Part shown: positions 1 through 6,373 of the stretch, piece by piece | Position numbering within the stretch: position 1 is the first letter of the stretch | Layout of the letters: the number at the start of each line of letters is the position of its first letter | The notes under the pieces: model-generated | What the model was told of the DNA's origin: nothing | What the model saw: only the letters and a program-made list of their open reading frames with translations | The model's database searches: none | NCBI GenBank assembly: GCA_027058255.1 | Contig: JALUTE010000461.1 | Coordinates: 1 to 7,997, forward strand | Length of the DNA: 7,997 nucleotides | Source of the DNA: Methyloligella sp. | GTDB lineage: Bacteria > Pseudomonadota > Alphaproteobacteria > Rhizobiales > JALUTE01 | Direction of reading: 5' to 3' | Position numbers and translations under genes: made by a program

Positions 1-1
1 C

Positions 2-220
2 CTACTTATAGCGGTATGTAATGCGTCCCTTCGTAAGGTCATAAGGCGTCATCTCGACCAGAACCTTGTCTCCGGCAAGAACGCGGATCCGGTTCTTCCG
101 CATACGCCCCGCCGTGTGCGCGATGATCTCGTGCCCGTTCTCCAGCTTGACGCGAAAGGTCGCGTTGGGCAGCAACTCGGTCACCACGCCGGGAAACTCC
201 AGGAGTTCCTCTTTAGCCAT
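2..220 (-). CDS. infA: Translation initiation factor IF-1
   Basis: IF-1 binds the ribosomal A site of the 30S subunit and works with IF-2 and IF-3 to select the initiator tRNA. The 72-residue product is full length for the family. It begins MAKEELLEFPGVV, has the OB-fold core with FRVKLENGH at about residues 22-30 and HTAGRMRKNRIRVLAGD at 35-51, and ends in the usual basic KGRITYRYK. The ATG at 218-220 is preceded by a good GAGGA ribosome binding site 4 bases upstream. The TAG stop ends one base from the window edge, so the next gene is not visible. In many Rhizobiales infA follows hisD, UPF0262 and a low-molecular-weight phosphatase, exactly as here. A possible promoter of its own lies in the gap of about 110 bp upstream. 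Identification is very secure. Confidence 0.97.
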   Translation of the reverse strand: MAKEELLEFPGVVTELLPNATFRVKLENGHEIIAHTAGRMRKNRIRVLAGDKVLVEMTPYDLTKGRITYRYK

Positions 221-250
221 GTCTCCTCGCTTGTGCTGAGTGTGGCGGGG

Positions 251-279
251 AGAATGAGACGGGGCGCGGGCAAAATCAA
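251..279 (-). promoter_or_regulatory. Possible sigma-70 promoter for infA
   Basis: Read on the minus strand, the gap between the phosphatase stop and infA carries TTGATT (274-279), a 17-base spacer and CATTCT (251-256). The predicted start is about 24 bases ahead of the infA ATG. The -35 match is fair and the -10 match poor. The support is the correct spacing and the location in the only sizeable gap of this block. infA could equally be read through from hisD. Confidence 0.3.
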
Positions 280-328
280 GTCGCTTGGCGCGGCTGTCCC
301 CGCCCTTCCGCCACCCGGTGCCGATGGA

Positions 329-787
329 TCACACCCCGGGTGAGCCCTTCAGATGGAAATGGCTCTTGATGCGCGAGAAGAGCTGATCGCGCACCTGACG
401 ATAGGCCGCGAGCTTCTGCTCCCGGCTGCCCTCGGCAAGGGTGGGGTCGAAGGTCGGCCAGTAGACCACGTCCACCGCCATGGTGCGGGTCATCTCCAGC
501 GCCTGGTGATGGGCCTCGGGGGTGAGGGTGATCACCAGGTCGAAGCAACTGTCATAGAGCTCGGCGATGGTATGCGGCTCGTGGTCCGAGAGGTCGATGC
601 CGATCTCGTCCATGACCGCGATGACGAAGGGGTCCGGCTCGCCCGCCCGCACGCCCGCCGATTCCACATAGGTGCGATGGCCCGCGAGATGGCGCAATAT
701 GGCCGCGGCCATGGGCGAGCGCACGGCATTCATGGAACAGGCGAAGAGCACCGCGCCTGGCAGATGCGGCCCTCCTGCCACGGCCAT
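329..787 (-). CDS. Low-molecular-weight protein tyrosine phosphatase family protein
   Basis: This 152-residue cytoplasmic protein belongs to the LMW-PTP/arsenate reductase fold. The phosphate-binding loop is C17-S-M-N-A-V-R23-S-P, a CX5R signature directly after the first hydrophobic strand (AVLFA). The expected general acid is in the DP pair at D114-P115 (WPTFDPT). The family consensus loop usually has a second cysteine just before the arginine; here that position is valine. Another cysteine, C81, lies in DSCFDLVIT and might act as a resolving residue in an arsenate-reductase-like cycle, but this is only inference. The ATG lies 4 bases after the UPF0262 stop, so translation is probably coupled; a GGGTGA just upstream can serve as ribosome binding site. 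It sits in the conserved hisD-UPF0262-phosphatase-infA order. Substrate unknown; annotation as arsC would be unsafe. Confidence 0.85.
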   Translation of the reverse strand: MAVAGGPHLPGAVLFACSMNAVRSPMAAAILRHLAGHRTYVESAGVRAGEPDPFVIAVMDEIGIDLSDHEPHTIAELYDSCFDLVITLTPEAHHQALEMTRTMAVDVVYWPTFDPTLAEGSREQKLAAYRQVRDQLFSRIKSHFHLKGSPGV

Positions 788-791
788 CGGC

Positions 792-1295
792 TCACCCTTT
801 CCAGTGCAGGGCGCAGATCAGCGTGAACAGCCGGCGCGCCGTATCGAAATCGACGGTGATCTTGCCCTCGAGCCGCTCCATCAGAAGGCGGCTGCCCTCG
901 TCGTGCAAGGCCTTGCGCCCCATGTCGATGGCCTCGATCCGGCTCGGTGGCGCGGTCTTGATGGCATCGAAATAGCTCTCGCAGACGAGGAAATAATCCT
1001 TCACGATCCGCCGGAAGGGGGTGAGCGAGAGCATGTGCGCGGCCAGCGGCTCGGCATCGCGACTGCTCACGCTGAACACCAGCCTGTCCTCGGCCATGGA
1101 AAGCTGCAGCACATAGGGGCCCGCCGGCTTGTCGACAAGGTCGAACTGATTGTTCTCCAGAAGATCGAAGATCGCCACCTCGCGCTCATGGTCGATATCG
1201 GGCGAGCCGCGCGCGATGGACGCCTCGTCGAGGCTCACCTCCACGAGCCAAGCGCCTTCGCGCAGTTTCAACTCCTGGCTTGGCTTGCTGTCCAT
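792..1295 (-). CDS. UPF0262 family protein
   Basis: This 167-residue soluble protein matches the uncharacterised alphaproteobacterial UPF0262 family. Recognisable blocks are DHEREVAIFDLLENNQF at about residues 35-51, LSLTPFRRIVKDYFLVCESY at 89-108, and the C-terminal KITVDFDTARRLFTLICALH. The product is slightly longer than I recall for the family (about 160), with a short variable N-terminus. The start is the ATG at 1293-1295. It has only a weak ribosome binding site, and an in-frame GTG six bases upstream is an alternative. The gene lies 27 bp after hisD and 4 bp before the phosphatase, which points to one operon. No catalytic motif, signal peptide or membrane segment is visible. The biochemical function is unknown, and the linkage to hisD and infA suggests only a housekeeping role. 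Confidence 0.9.
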   Translation of the reverse strand: MDSKPSQELKLREGAWLVEVSLDEASIARGSPDIDHEREVAIFDLLENNQFDLVDKPAGPYVLQLSMAEDRLVFSVSSRDAEPLAAHMLSLTPFRRIVKDYFLVCESYFDAIKTAPPSRIEAIDMGRKALHDEGSRLLMERLEGKITVDFDTARRLFTLICALHWKG

Positions 1296-1322
1296 GGGGC
1301 ACGCGGATGTCGGGCCTGAACC

Positions 1323-2621
1323 TCAGTCTGCGGGCTTGAGCCGGATGGCGATGGAGTTCCGATGCGCCTCCAGCCCCTCGGCGCGGGCAAGCGCCATCGC
1401 CGCGGGCCCGAGCGCATCCAGGCCCGCCGCATCGAGGCCGAGAATGGAGGTGCGCTTCATGAAGTCGAGCACACCGAGGCCGGAGGAGAAACGGGCGCTG
1501 CGGGCGGTCGGGAGCACGTGGTTGGTCCCCGCCACATAGTCGCCGATGGCCTCCGGCGTATGGGCTCCGAGGAAAATGGCGCCTGCATTGCGAATGCGGC
1601 CCGCAAGGGCCTCGGGGTCGCGGGTCGCGATCTCCAGATGCTCGGCGGCGATCCGGTCGGCGAGCACGGGCGCCTCGTCGAGGGAGCGCACGCGAATGAT
1701 GGCGCCAAAACGCGTCCAGCTCTCCGCCGCGATAGTGCCGCGCGCGAGCTGCTCGAGCTGACGCGCCACCGCCTCGGCGACCTGGTCCGCGAAATCGCCA
1801 TCGTCGGTGATCAGGATCGCCTGGGCCGAGGCATCGTGCTCCGCCTGCGCCAGCAGGTCGGCGGCGATCCAGTCCGGGTCGTTGTCCGCATCGGCGATGA
1901 TGAGCACCTCCGAGGGGCCCGCGATCATGTCGATGCCCACCTGGCCGAACACCTGGCGCTTGGCGGCGGCCACATAGGCATTGCCGGGCCCGACGATCTT
2001 GGCGACGGGCCGCACCGTCTCGGTGCCATAGGCGAGGGCAGCGATCGCCTGCGCCCCGCCGATGCGATAGATCTCGCTCACACCCGCGAGCCGCGCCGCC
2101 GCGAGCACCAGCGGCGCGATCTCGCCCCGCGGGGTCGGCACCACCATGGCGATGCGCTCCACGCCGGCCACCTTGGCGGGCAGGGCATTCATGAGCACCG
2201 AGCTCGGATAGCTGGCCGTTCCCCCCGGCACATAGAGCCCGGCGGAGGAGACCGGCGTCCAGCGCTGGCCGAGGGTGACACCGAGCCCGTCCTGATAGAC
2301 GTCGTCGCGCGGGCGCTGGCGCTCGTGATGGGCGATGATGCGCTCCCGCGCCAGCTTCAGCGCCGCCAGGGTCTCCCGGTCCACCGCATCGAGCGCTTGC
2401 GCGACCTCCGCCTCGGGAATGGCAATGCCGAGCGCATCGAGATCGACCGCGTCGAACTTGCGGCTGAGCGCCACCAGCGCCGCATCGCCCTCCGCCCGCA
2501 CGCGGGCGATGATCTCGGCGACCGCGCCGTCGACCTCGGCCGCGGTCTCGCGCTTGGTGCCGAGGAACGCCGCAAAGCGGGCCTCGAAATCGGTCTCGGA
2601 ATTGTCCAGGCGAAGGACCAT
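1323..2621 (-). CDS. hisD: Histidinol dehydrogenase
   Basis: HisD carries out the last two steps of histidine synthesis, oxidising L-histidinol to L-histidine through the aldehyde with two NAD+. The 432-residue product is normal length. The expected zinc ligands are all visible by alignment from memory with the E. coli enzyme: Q259, H262 (in QAEHD), D361 (in GDYVAGTNH) and H420 (EAHRNS). The catalytic pair E327-H328 is in AAEHLEI, and the family signature runs from GPGNAYVAAAKRQVFG (211-226) to AGPSEVLIIADADND (234-248). The start MVLRLDNSETDF at 2621 matches the usual alphaproteobacterial N-terminus and has a GAGGA site; a longer in-frame start 20 codons upstream is unlikely. It follows DUF2948 by 63 bp and precedes UPF0262 by 27 bp. 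No attenuator-like run of histidine codons was seen upstream. In many relatives hisD is likewise away from the main his operon. Confidence 0.97.
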   Translation of the reverse strand: MVLRLDNSETDFEARFAAFLGTKRETAAEVDGAVAEIIARVRAEGDAALVALSRKFDAVDLDALGIAIPEAEVAQALDAVDRETLAALKLARERIIAHHERQRPRDDVYQDGLGVTLGQRWTPVSSAGLYVPGGTASYPSSVLMNALPAKVAGVERIAMVVPTPRGEIAPLVLAAARLAGVSEIYRIGGAQAIAALAYGTETVRPVAKIVGPGNAYVAAAKRQVFGQVGIDMIAGPSEVLIIADADNDPDWIAADLLAQAEHDASAQAILITDDGDFADQVAEAVARQLEQLARGTIAAESWTRFGAIIRVRSLDEAPVLADRIAAEHLEIATRDPEALAGRIRNAGAIFLGAHTPEAIGDYVAGTNHVLPTARSARFSSGLGVLDFMKRTSILGLDAAGLDALGPAAMALARAEGLEAHRNSIAIRLKPAD

Positions 2622-2684
2622 GCTCGTCTCTTCCTCAAAGCCCCCGTAAAGCCCCGCCCGGCCACGCGCCGGCAAGACCATGCT

Positions 2685-3176
2685 TCAGGCGTTGCCATCG
2701 CCAGGCGTCGCAACCTTGCCGCCCGGCTCGCCCTCTTCCAGATCGAGCCCATGATCGGGCATGCGCTTGGCCCGCCATGCGGCGCCCAAATCGCACATCT
2801 CGGCCTCGATGCACTCGACCTCGAGCCGAATGGCGCCGCCACCCGCGAAGATCAGCGTGATGTAGCCCGCCGGCGCATCCGTCTCCTCGAAGCGGATCGC
2901 CAGAAGCTCGAGGACCCGGTTCTTGGCATTGAGAGAGAGATTCCTGACCTTGACCGAGAGCACGCGCTCGAAGCGCAGCCCCGTGCGCCGGCGCTCATAT
3001 GGGCCCGTTCCGTCGCGCAGGGCCTTTGCCCAGTCGAAGCGGTTGGCAACGGCCGCAAAGCGTTGCTCCCGCGCCAGCCACACCATGTCGCCAATGCGCA
3101 GCACCGCATCCTGCAAATGCGCCGAGATCACGGCAAGATCCTCGGCGTCCAAGGCCACGAGCTTCAGCTTGTCCAT
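2685..3176 (-). CDS. DUF2948 family protein
   Basis: This 163-residue protein matches the alphaproteobacterial DUF2948 family. It starts MDKLKLVALDAEDLAVISAH, has DAVLRIGDMVWL at 23-34, FAAVANRFDW at 40-49 and YERRRTGLRFERVLSVKV at 60-77, then GGGAIRLEVECIEAEMCDLG near 111-130. The C-terminal 20 or so residues are acidic and Gly/Pro rich and probably disordered. No catalytic residues, signal peptide or membrane segments are evident, and the function is unknown. It lies directly upstream of hisD (63 bp) and is probably co-transcribed with it. In many Rhizobiales murA precedes this gene. Here a Trm112-like gene lies 153 bp upstream instead, so this operon starts at a point where gene order differs. 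The ribosome binding site is weak (GGATGG). Confidence 0.9.
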   Translation of the reverse strand: MDKLKLVALDAEDLAVISAHLQDAVLRIGDMVWLAREQRFAAVANRFDWAKALRDGTGPYERRRTGLRFERVLSVKVRNLSLNAKNRVLELLAIRFEETDAPAGYITLIFAGGGAIRLEVECIEAEMCDLGAAWRAKRMPDHGLDLEEGEPGGKVATPGDGNA

Positions 3177-3307
3177 GGTCCATCCGTGCTGGGATCGCCC
3201 GCCGGCGCCGGGAAGGGATGCCTCTTACCCGCCGCTCGCCCATGGCGATCATTGCCATCATCGTGTCGTGTGATAGCCCCCGCACCGCGCCGGCGCAACG
3301 GCCGATC

Positions 3308-3324
3308 GCGCCTCGCGAGGGCGC
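3308..3324 (-). terminator. Possible weak hairpin after the Trm112-like gene
   Basis: GCGCC (3308-3312) can pair with GGCGC (3320-3324) around TCGCGAG, and flanking GAT/ATC can extend the base of the hairpin. It starts five bases past the stop of the Trm112-like gene on the minus strand. There is no following T-run, so it would be a poor intrinsic terminator; it may simply be a GC-rich chance palindrome. The rest of 3177-3329 shows no gene and no convincing promoter. Confidence 0.25.
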
Positions 3325-3329
3325 ATCTG

Positions 3330-3608
3330 TCAGCGCTCCTCGGCCTCGTCCCCGCCCTGCGGCTGCGATGCAGGGGGCGGTGCATCGTCGAGCCTGCGCG
3401 CCTCGTCCGCCAGCATGATCGGAATCCCGTCCCGGATCGGATAGGCCAATCCCGCCGCGCGGCTGATCAGCTCCCCGGCCTGCGCGTCATATTCCAGCGT
3501 CGTGTGGGTCACCGGGCACACCAGAATTTCGAGAAGCTTGGGATCGAATGCGGGCGTGCCGCCAGCGCCGCCTGGGCCGCCCGCTGCGCTTTCATCGCTC
3601 GTGCTCAT
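3330..3608 (-). CDS. Trm112 family protein (UPF0434-like)
   Basis: This is a small protein of 92 residues. The core from about 22 to 73 (PKLLEILVCPVTHTTLEYD, then ISRAAGLAYPIRDGIPIMLA) is the bacterial Trm112/UPF0434 fold. Relatives of this fold bind and activate methyltransferases acting on tRNA, rRNA or release factors, which is known mainly from eukaryotes and archaea. Classical members carry CPxC and a second cysteine pair for zinc. Here only C31 remains, with threonine where the second cysteine of CPxC would be, so zinc binding is doubtful. Both tails are Gly/Ala/Pro/Asp rich and look disordered. The start MSTSDESAAGG at 3608 is chosen for its GGAGG ribosome binding site nine bases upstream; an in-frame ATG 15 codons further up lacks support. 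It follows the LON-domain gene by 81 bp, probably in the same unit. Confidence 0.88.
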   Translation of the reverse strand: MSTSDESAAGGPGGAGGTPAFDPKLLEILVCPVTHTTLEYDAQAGELISRAAGLAYPIRDGIPIMLADEARRLDDAPPPASQPQGGDEAEER

Positions 3609-3689
3609 CGCTTTCAACCTCCCGCCCGCCGCGACGGCAGGCCCCATGTTCATCCTCGAGGCGCGTCGCGCCCCCTCCGCAACTCGGCC

Positions 3690-4364
3690 CTACTGCATGG
3701 TCGTATCGCTGCCATCGTCCCGCGAGGCGAGATCCATCTCCGCCAGCGCCATGAGGATCTCGGCGCGCCGGCCCAGATCCTCGGCCTCCAGCAGCGCCTG
3801 CTTCTCCGCCGGCCCATAGGGGCTGATCATCGAGAGCGTATTCACCAGAAACTCCGTGCTCGAGGCATTGATCGCATCCCAGTCCGCCTCCAGCTCCCGC
3901 GCCTCCAGATAGACGCCCAGCATATGCAGAAGGCGCTCGCGGTCCACCGCCTCCTGACCCCAATCGCGCACCAGGTCCCGCGCGAAGCGGTCATAGCCCA
4001 CCCGGCATGTGCGGTAGAGCTTGTCCTGAGTGATCTCGGAGGCGATCTCGAACCGCGCAATGCCGGTGAGGGTGATCAGCATCCGCCCGTCATCGGTCTC
4101 CTGAAAGGCGGTGATGCGCCCTGCCCCGCCAATGCGCTGCAGAGGTGCGCTCTTGCCCTCCGGCGAGACCCCCTTGCGCGCATCGCTTGCCGGTTGCACG
4201 AGCCCGAGAATGCGCTCGCCGCCGAGGGCATCGTCCACCATGGTGAGATAGCGCGGCTCGAACACGTTGAGCGGCAGGGTGACACGGGGGAGGAGGATCA
4301 CACCCCCAAGGGGAAAGACCGGCACCTCGCGCGGCAGATCCGCGGGACTGCGATATCGCTCCAT
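3690..4364 (-). CDS. LON peptidase substrate-binding domain protein
   Basis: This 224-residue protein is a stand-alone LON N-terminal (PUA-like) substrate-binding domain. The family opening VPVFPLGGVILLPRVTLPLN at about 14-33, followed by FEPRYL (35-40), is clear, as is the later IGGAGRITAF (78-87) and DDGRMLITLTGIARF (91-105). The C-terminal helical half (about 130-210) includes FLVNTLSMISPYGPAEKQ. No AAA+ ATPase or Ser-Lys protease domain is present, so it cannot be a Lon protease itself; a role in substrate recognition is inference. The start MERYRSPADL at 4364 is favoured: an AGGGG site lies six bases upstream, and longer in-frame starts run into the palindromic repeat. It lies between a CnoX-like chaperedoxin and a Trm112-like gene, a grouping I recall from other Alphaproteobacteria and consistent with protein quality control. 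Confidence 0.92.
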   Translation of the reverse strand: MERYRSPADLPREVPVFPLGGVILLPRVTLPLNVFEPRYLTMVDDALGGERILGLVQPASDARKGVSPEGKSAPLQRIGGAGRITAFQETDDGRMLITLTGIARFEIASEITQDKLYRTCRVGYDRFARDLVRDWGQEAVDRERLLHMLGVYLEARELEADWDAINASSTEFLVNTLSMISPYGPAEKQALLEAEDLGRRAEILMALAEMDLASRDDGSDTTMQ

Positions 4365-4418
4365 GACCGCCCCTGCCTTTCTAGTGCAAAAACGCATACG
4401 ACACGTGCGCCTGCTCCC

Positions 4419-4505
4419 CGTCATCACCCGGCTTGACCGGGTGATCCAGGGCGACAAACTCCGAGCTTGCTGTCCTGGATTGCCGCGTCACGCGCGGCAA
4501 TGACG
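4419..4505. repeat. REP/BIME-like nested palindrome between cnoX and the LON-domain gene
   Basis: Two hairpins lie inside a larger inverted repeat. Hairpin 1 is ATCACCCGG (4423-4431) with CCGGGTGAT (4437-4445), loop CTTGA. Hairpin 2 is ATTGCCGCG (4479-4487) with CGCGGCAAT (4493-4501), loop TCACG. The outer arms CGTCAT (4419-4424) and ATGACG (4500-4505) are inverted, as are TCCAGG (4445-4450) and CCTGGA (4474-4479). This resembles the dispersed palindromes of many Alphaproteobacteria built around a CCGG-CTTGA-CCGG core. It occupies most of the non-coding 4365-4626 stretch and could terminate or stabilise the cnoX transcript. No other feature was seen in that gap. Confidence 0.75.
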
Positions 4506-4626
4506 TGTATCTCATGTTTGCGCCGGTGCATTAGCGCTTGGATCCCACGCGCATCGACCGCGCCGCAAACACGCGCCGTCAGGCCCTGCCTGCCAGCACC
4601 CGGGCGCGGCGATCGCCGCGGCCCGC

Positions 4627-5541
4627 TCAGGAGAACAGCAGGGTCGACAGCTTGCGCCGCCCCTCGACCGTCGCCGGATCGCTGGCGCCCCAGGCATCGA
4701 AGAGCTGGAGAAGCTGCTTGCGCGCCGCCTCCTCGTTCCACCCCGGCTCGCGCCGCAGGATCTCCAGCAGCGCATCGACCGCACCCTCCCGCTCGCCCGA
4801 GGCGGCGAGCGCCACCGCAAGATCGAAACGGGCCTGGTGATCGTCCGGGTCCTTCTCCACCGCCTTGCGCAGCTCGTCCAGATCGCCGGCCTCGCCCGCC
4901 TTGCGCGCCAGCTCGAGCATGGCCTTGGCCTTGGCGATGGCCGGATGGCTCGCCTTGTCCGCCGGAGCCATGGCGAGCGTCTGCTCGGCCCGGTCCAGAT
5001 CGCCCGTCCTCACATAGCACTTGGCAAGGCCGGCAAGCGCATCCCAGTTCTGCTTGTCCTCCGCCAGCACGGCGGCGAACATCTCGGCGGCCGCCTGCAG
5101 CTCGCCGCCTTCCAGCGCCTCTTCCGCCGCCTCCAGCACCGCCTTGGGCCCGTCGAGCGCGCCCTCGCCCACAAGGCGCTCCACGAACGCCTTCACCTGG
5201 CTTTCGGGCAGCGCGCCCAGGAAACCGTCCACCGGCCGGCCATCCTTGAACGCGAACACGGCGGGAATCGACTGCACGCCGAGCTGGGCGGCGACGCCCG
5301 GATGCTCGTCGATGTTCATCTTGACCATGCGCACCGCGCCGCGTGCAGCCTTGACGACTTTCTCCAGCACGGGCCCGAGCTGGCGGCAGGGGCCGCACCA
5401 GGGCGCCCAGAAATCGACAATGACCGGCTGCTCACGCGAGGCGTCGAGCACGTCGCGGGCGAAGGCCTCGGTGGTCGTGTCCTTGATCAGATCGCCTTCG
5501 GCGCCGTCGCCACCGCCAGCGCTCACAATAGGGGTATCCAT
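4627..5541 (-). CDS. cnoX: CnoX-like chaperedoxin (thioredoxin domain plus TPR-like C-terminus)
   Basis: The 304-residue protein has an N-terminal thioredoxin domain (about 17-125) followed by a helical TPR-like region (about 130-304). It therefore matches the CnoX/YbbN family and is about three times the length of plain thioredoxin. The active site is W48-C49-G50-P51-C52 in VDFWAPWCGPCRQLGPVLE, with the cis-proline at P93 in SIPAVFAF. In E. coli CnoX the CXXC is degenerate and the protein is mainly a holdase. In Alphaproteobacteria such as Caulobacter an active CGPC site is known, so this copy is likely both a thiol-disulfide reductase and a chaperone handing clients to GroEL. The start MDTPIVSAGGG at 5541 has a GAGGAG site seven bases upstream. 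The next gene is the LON-domain gene, past the palindromic repeat. Plain thioredoxin is excluded by length. Confidence 0.9.
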   Translation of the reverse strand: MDTPIVSAGGGDGAEGDLIKDTTTEAFARDVLDASREQPVIVDFWAPWCGPCRQLGPVLEKVVKAARGAVRMVKMNIDEHPGVAAQLGVQSIPAVFAFKDGRPVDGFLGALPESQVKAFVERLVGEGALDGPKAVLEAAEEALEGGELQAAAEMFAAVLAEDKQNWDALAGLAKCYVRTGDLDRAEQTLAMAPADKASHPAIAKAKAMLELARKAGEAGDLDELRKAVEKDPDDHQARFDLAVALAASGEREGAVDALLEILRREPGWNEEAARKQLLQLFDAWGASDPATVEGRRKLSTLLFS

Positions 5542-5647
5542 GCATGTTCTCCTCGGCGCCGCTCGGGCGCCCACGCGAATGTTGTCGAAGAGTTCCCACG
5601 ACAGATAGGCGTTCGCGCGCGCCGGCTCAACCATGAACCGCATGGGC

Positions 5648-5668
5648 CCGAGCGCCGCACCCGCTCGG
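5648..5668 (-). terminator. Possible hairpin after the prolyl-tRNA editing gene
   Basis: CCGAGCG (5648-5654) pairs perfectly with CGCTCGG (5662-5668) around a seven-base loop. The hairpin starts 15 bases past the stop of the ProXp-ala-like gene on the minus strand. No T-run follows, so intrinsic termination would be weak. The rest of the 141-bp gap to cnoX shows only the cnoX ribosome binding site. Confidence 0.3.
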
Positions 5669-5682
5669 CGCGGCGCCGTCCC

Positions 5683-6237
5683 TCAACCCGCGCCACCCGC
5701 CGCTGCCTTGCCGCCGGCCGGCGCGCGGGCCCGGCCCGCCGCCGCCTCGCTCACCGGAAGGATGATCGGCTCATGCCCGCAGGCGCGAATGAAACGCAGG
5801 AGATCGTCGCGCCGAATGCCCGTGGTGGCGGTGTTCTCGAGAGGGTGGAAGTTCAGCGGATCGCATCGCATCATCGCCTCGTCCAGCACCACCTGCACCC
5901 GCTGCGTGCGATCATTCATGAGCGCGAAAGGCGTCACCGAGCCCGGCGGCACGCCCAGCACCTCCTCCAGAAGCTCGGCCCGCCCGAAGGAGAGCCGCCC
6001 CGAGCCCAGCCGCTTGTGCAGGGTCTTGAGGTCGATCACCGCATCGTTGAGGGCGACGACGAGCCAGAGCCGCCCTTTCTTGCATTTCAGAAACAGGTTC
6101 TTGGTGTGCCCGCCCGGCAGGTCCTTCTCGACCGCCCGGCTCTCGGCAACGGTGAACGTCGGCGGATGCTCGACGGTGCGGGTCTCGATGCCCAGCGCTT
6201 CGAGCCGTTCGAACAGATCCTGACGTGTGGCGGCCAT
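5683..6237 (-). CDS. Prolyl-tRNA editing protein (YbaK / ProXp-ala type)
   Basis: This 184-residue free-standing editing domain is related to the INS domain of bacterial prolyl-tRNA synthetase. The family hydrolyses Ala-tRNA(Pro), protecting proline codons from misreading as alanine. Signature blocks are VEHPPTFTVAES (22-33), GGHTKNLFLKCKKGRLWLVV (42-61), LKTLHKRLGSGRLSFG (71-86) and VPPGSVTPFALMNDRTQ; FHPLENTATTGI follows. K46 in HTKN corresponds by position to the essential lysine of Caulobacter ProXp-ala. The last 25 or so residues are Ala/Gly rich and look like a disordered tail. The start MAATRQDLFERL at 6237 matches the usual N-terminus, though its ribosome binding site is weak; the longer frame upstream crosses the AT-rich intergenic region. 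It is divergent from tRNA-Gly. YbaK Cys-tRNA deacylase is a less likely alternative. Confidence 0.9.
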   Translation of the reverse strand: MAATRQDLFERLEALGIETRTVEHPPTFTVAESRAVEKDLPGGHTKNLFLKCKKGRLWLVVALNDAVIDLKTLHKRLGSGRLSFGRAELLEEVLGVPPGSVTPFALMNDRTQRVQVVLDEAMMRCDPLNFHPLENTATTGIRRDDLLRFIRACGHEPIILPVSEAAAGRARAPAGGKAAAGGAG

Positions 6238-6279
6238 GGGCAAGCCCCGGGGATTGCATCGGCGAGAGGGGGAGAATAG

Positions 6280-6307
6280 ATATTGCAAAGCCGGCCCGAT
6301 TGCGCAA
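6280..6307 (-). promoter_or_regulatory. Possible promoter for the prolyl-tRNA editing gene
   Basis: On the minus strand TTGCGC (6302-6307), a 16-base spacer and CAATAT (6280-6285) lie ahead of the editing-protein start. The predicted transcript has a leader of roughly 35 bases. Both boxes are only partial matches. The main support is that this is the one AT-rich stretch in a GC-rich neighbourhood, and that it lies between divergent genes. Confidence 0.3.
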
Positions 6308-6311
6308 TAAG
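6283..6311 (+). promoter_or_regulatory. Possible promoter for tRNA-Gly
   Basis: TTGCAA (6283-6288), a 17-base spacer and AATAAG (6306-6311) match sigma-70 boxes at four of six positions each. Transcription would start near 6318 and leave a leader of about 56 bases before the tRNA. It overlaps the candidate promoter on the opposite strand. Downstream, GGCCCG (6332-6337) and CGGGCC (6347-6352) form a hairpin followed by TTT inside the presumed leader. Confidence 0.35.
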
Positions 6312-6373
6312 ATGCAGCCGCAGCCAGTGCTGGCCCGAAGGCTGGCCGGGCCTTTGCACATTTCACCGGATAT

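Noticed and set aside
2622..2684. Possible his leader or attenuator before hisD
   Set aside because: The 63-bp gap has no histidine codon run and only a five-base-pair hairpin, so regulation by attenuation is not supported.
3660..3672. Small hairpin GGCGC-GTC-GCGCC after the LON-domain gene
   Set aside because: Only five base pairs with no T-run; such short GC palindromes are expected by chance here.
1362..4436. A 1024-codon open frame on the plus strand spanning hisD, DUF2948, Trm112-like and LON-domain genes
   Set aside because: It is antisense to four recognisable genes, is rich in Arg/His/Ala as expected from reversed GC-rich codons, and has no domain I recognise. Stop codons are simply rare in this frame.
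4837..6279. A 480-codon open frame on the plus strand opposite cnoX and the editing gene
   Set aside because: It overlaps two well-supported minus-strand genes and has the composition of a reverse-strand shadow.
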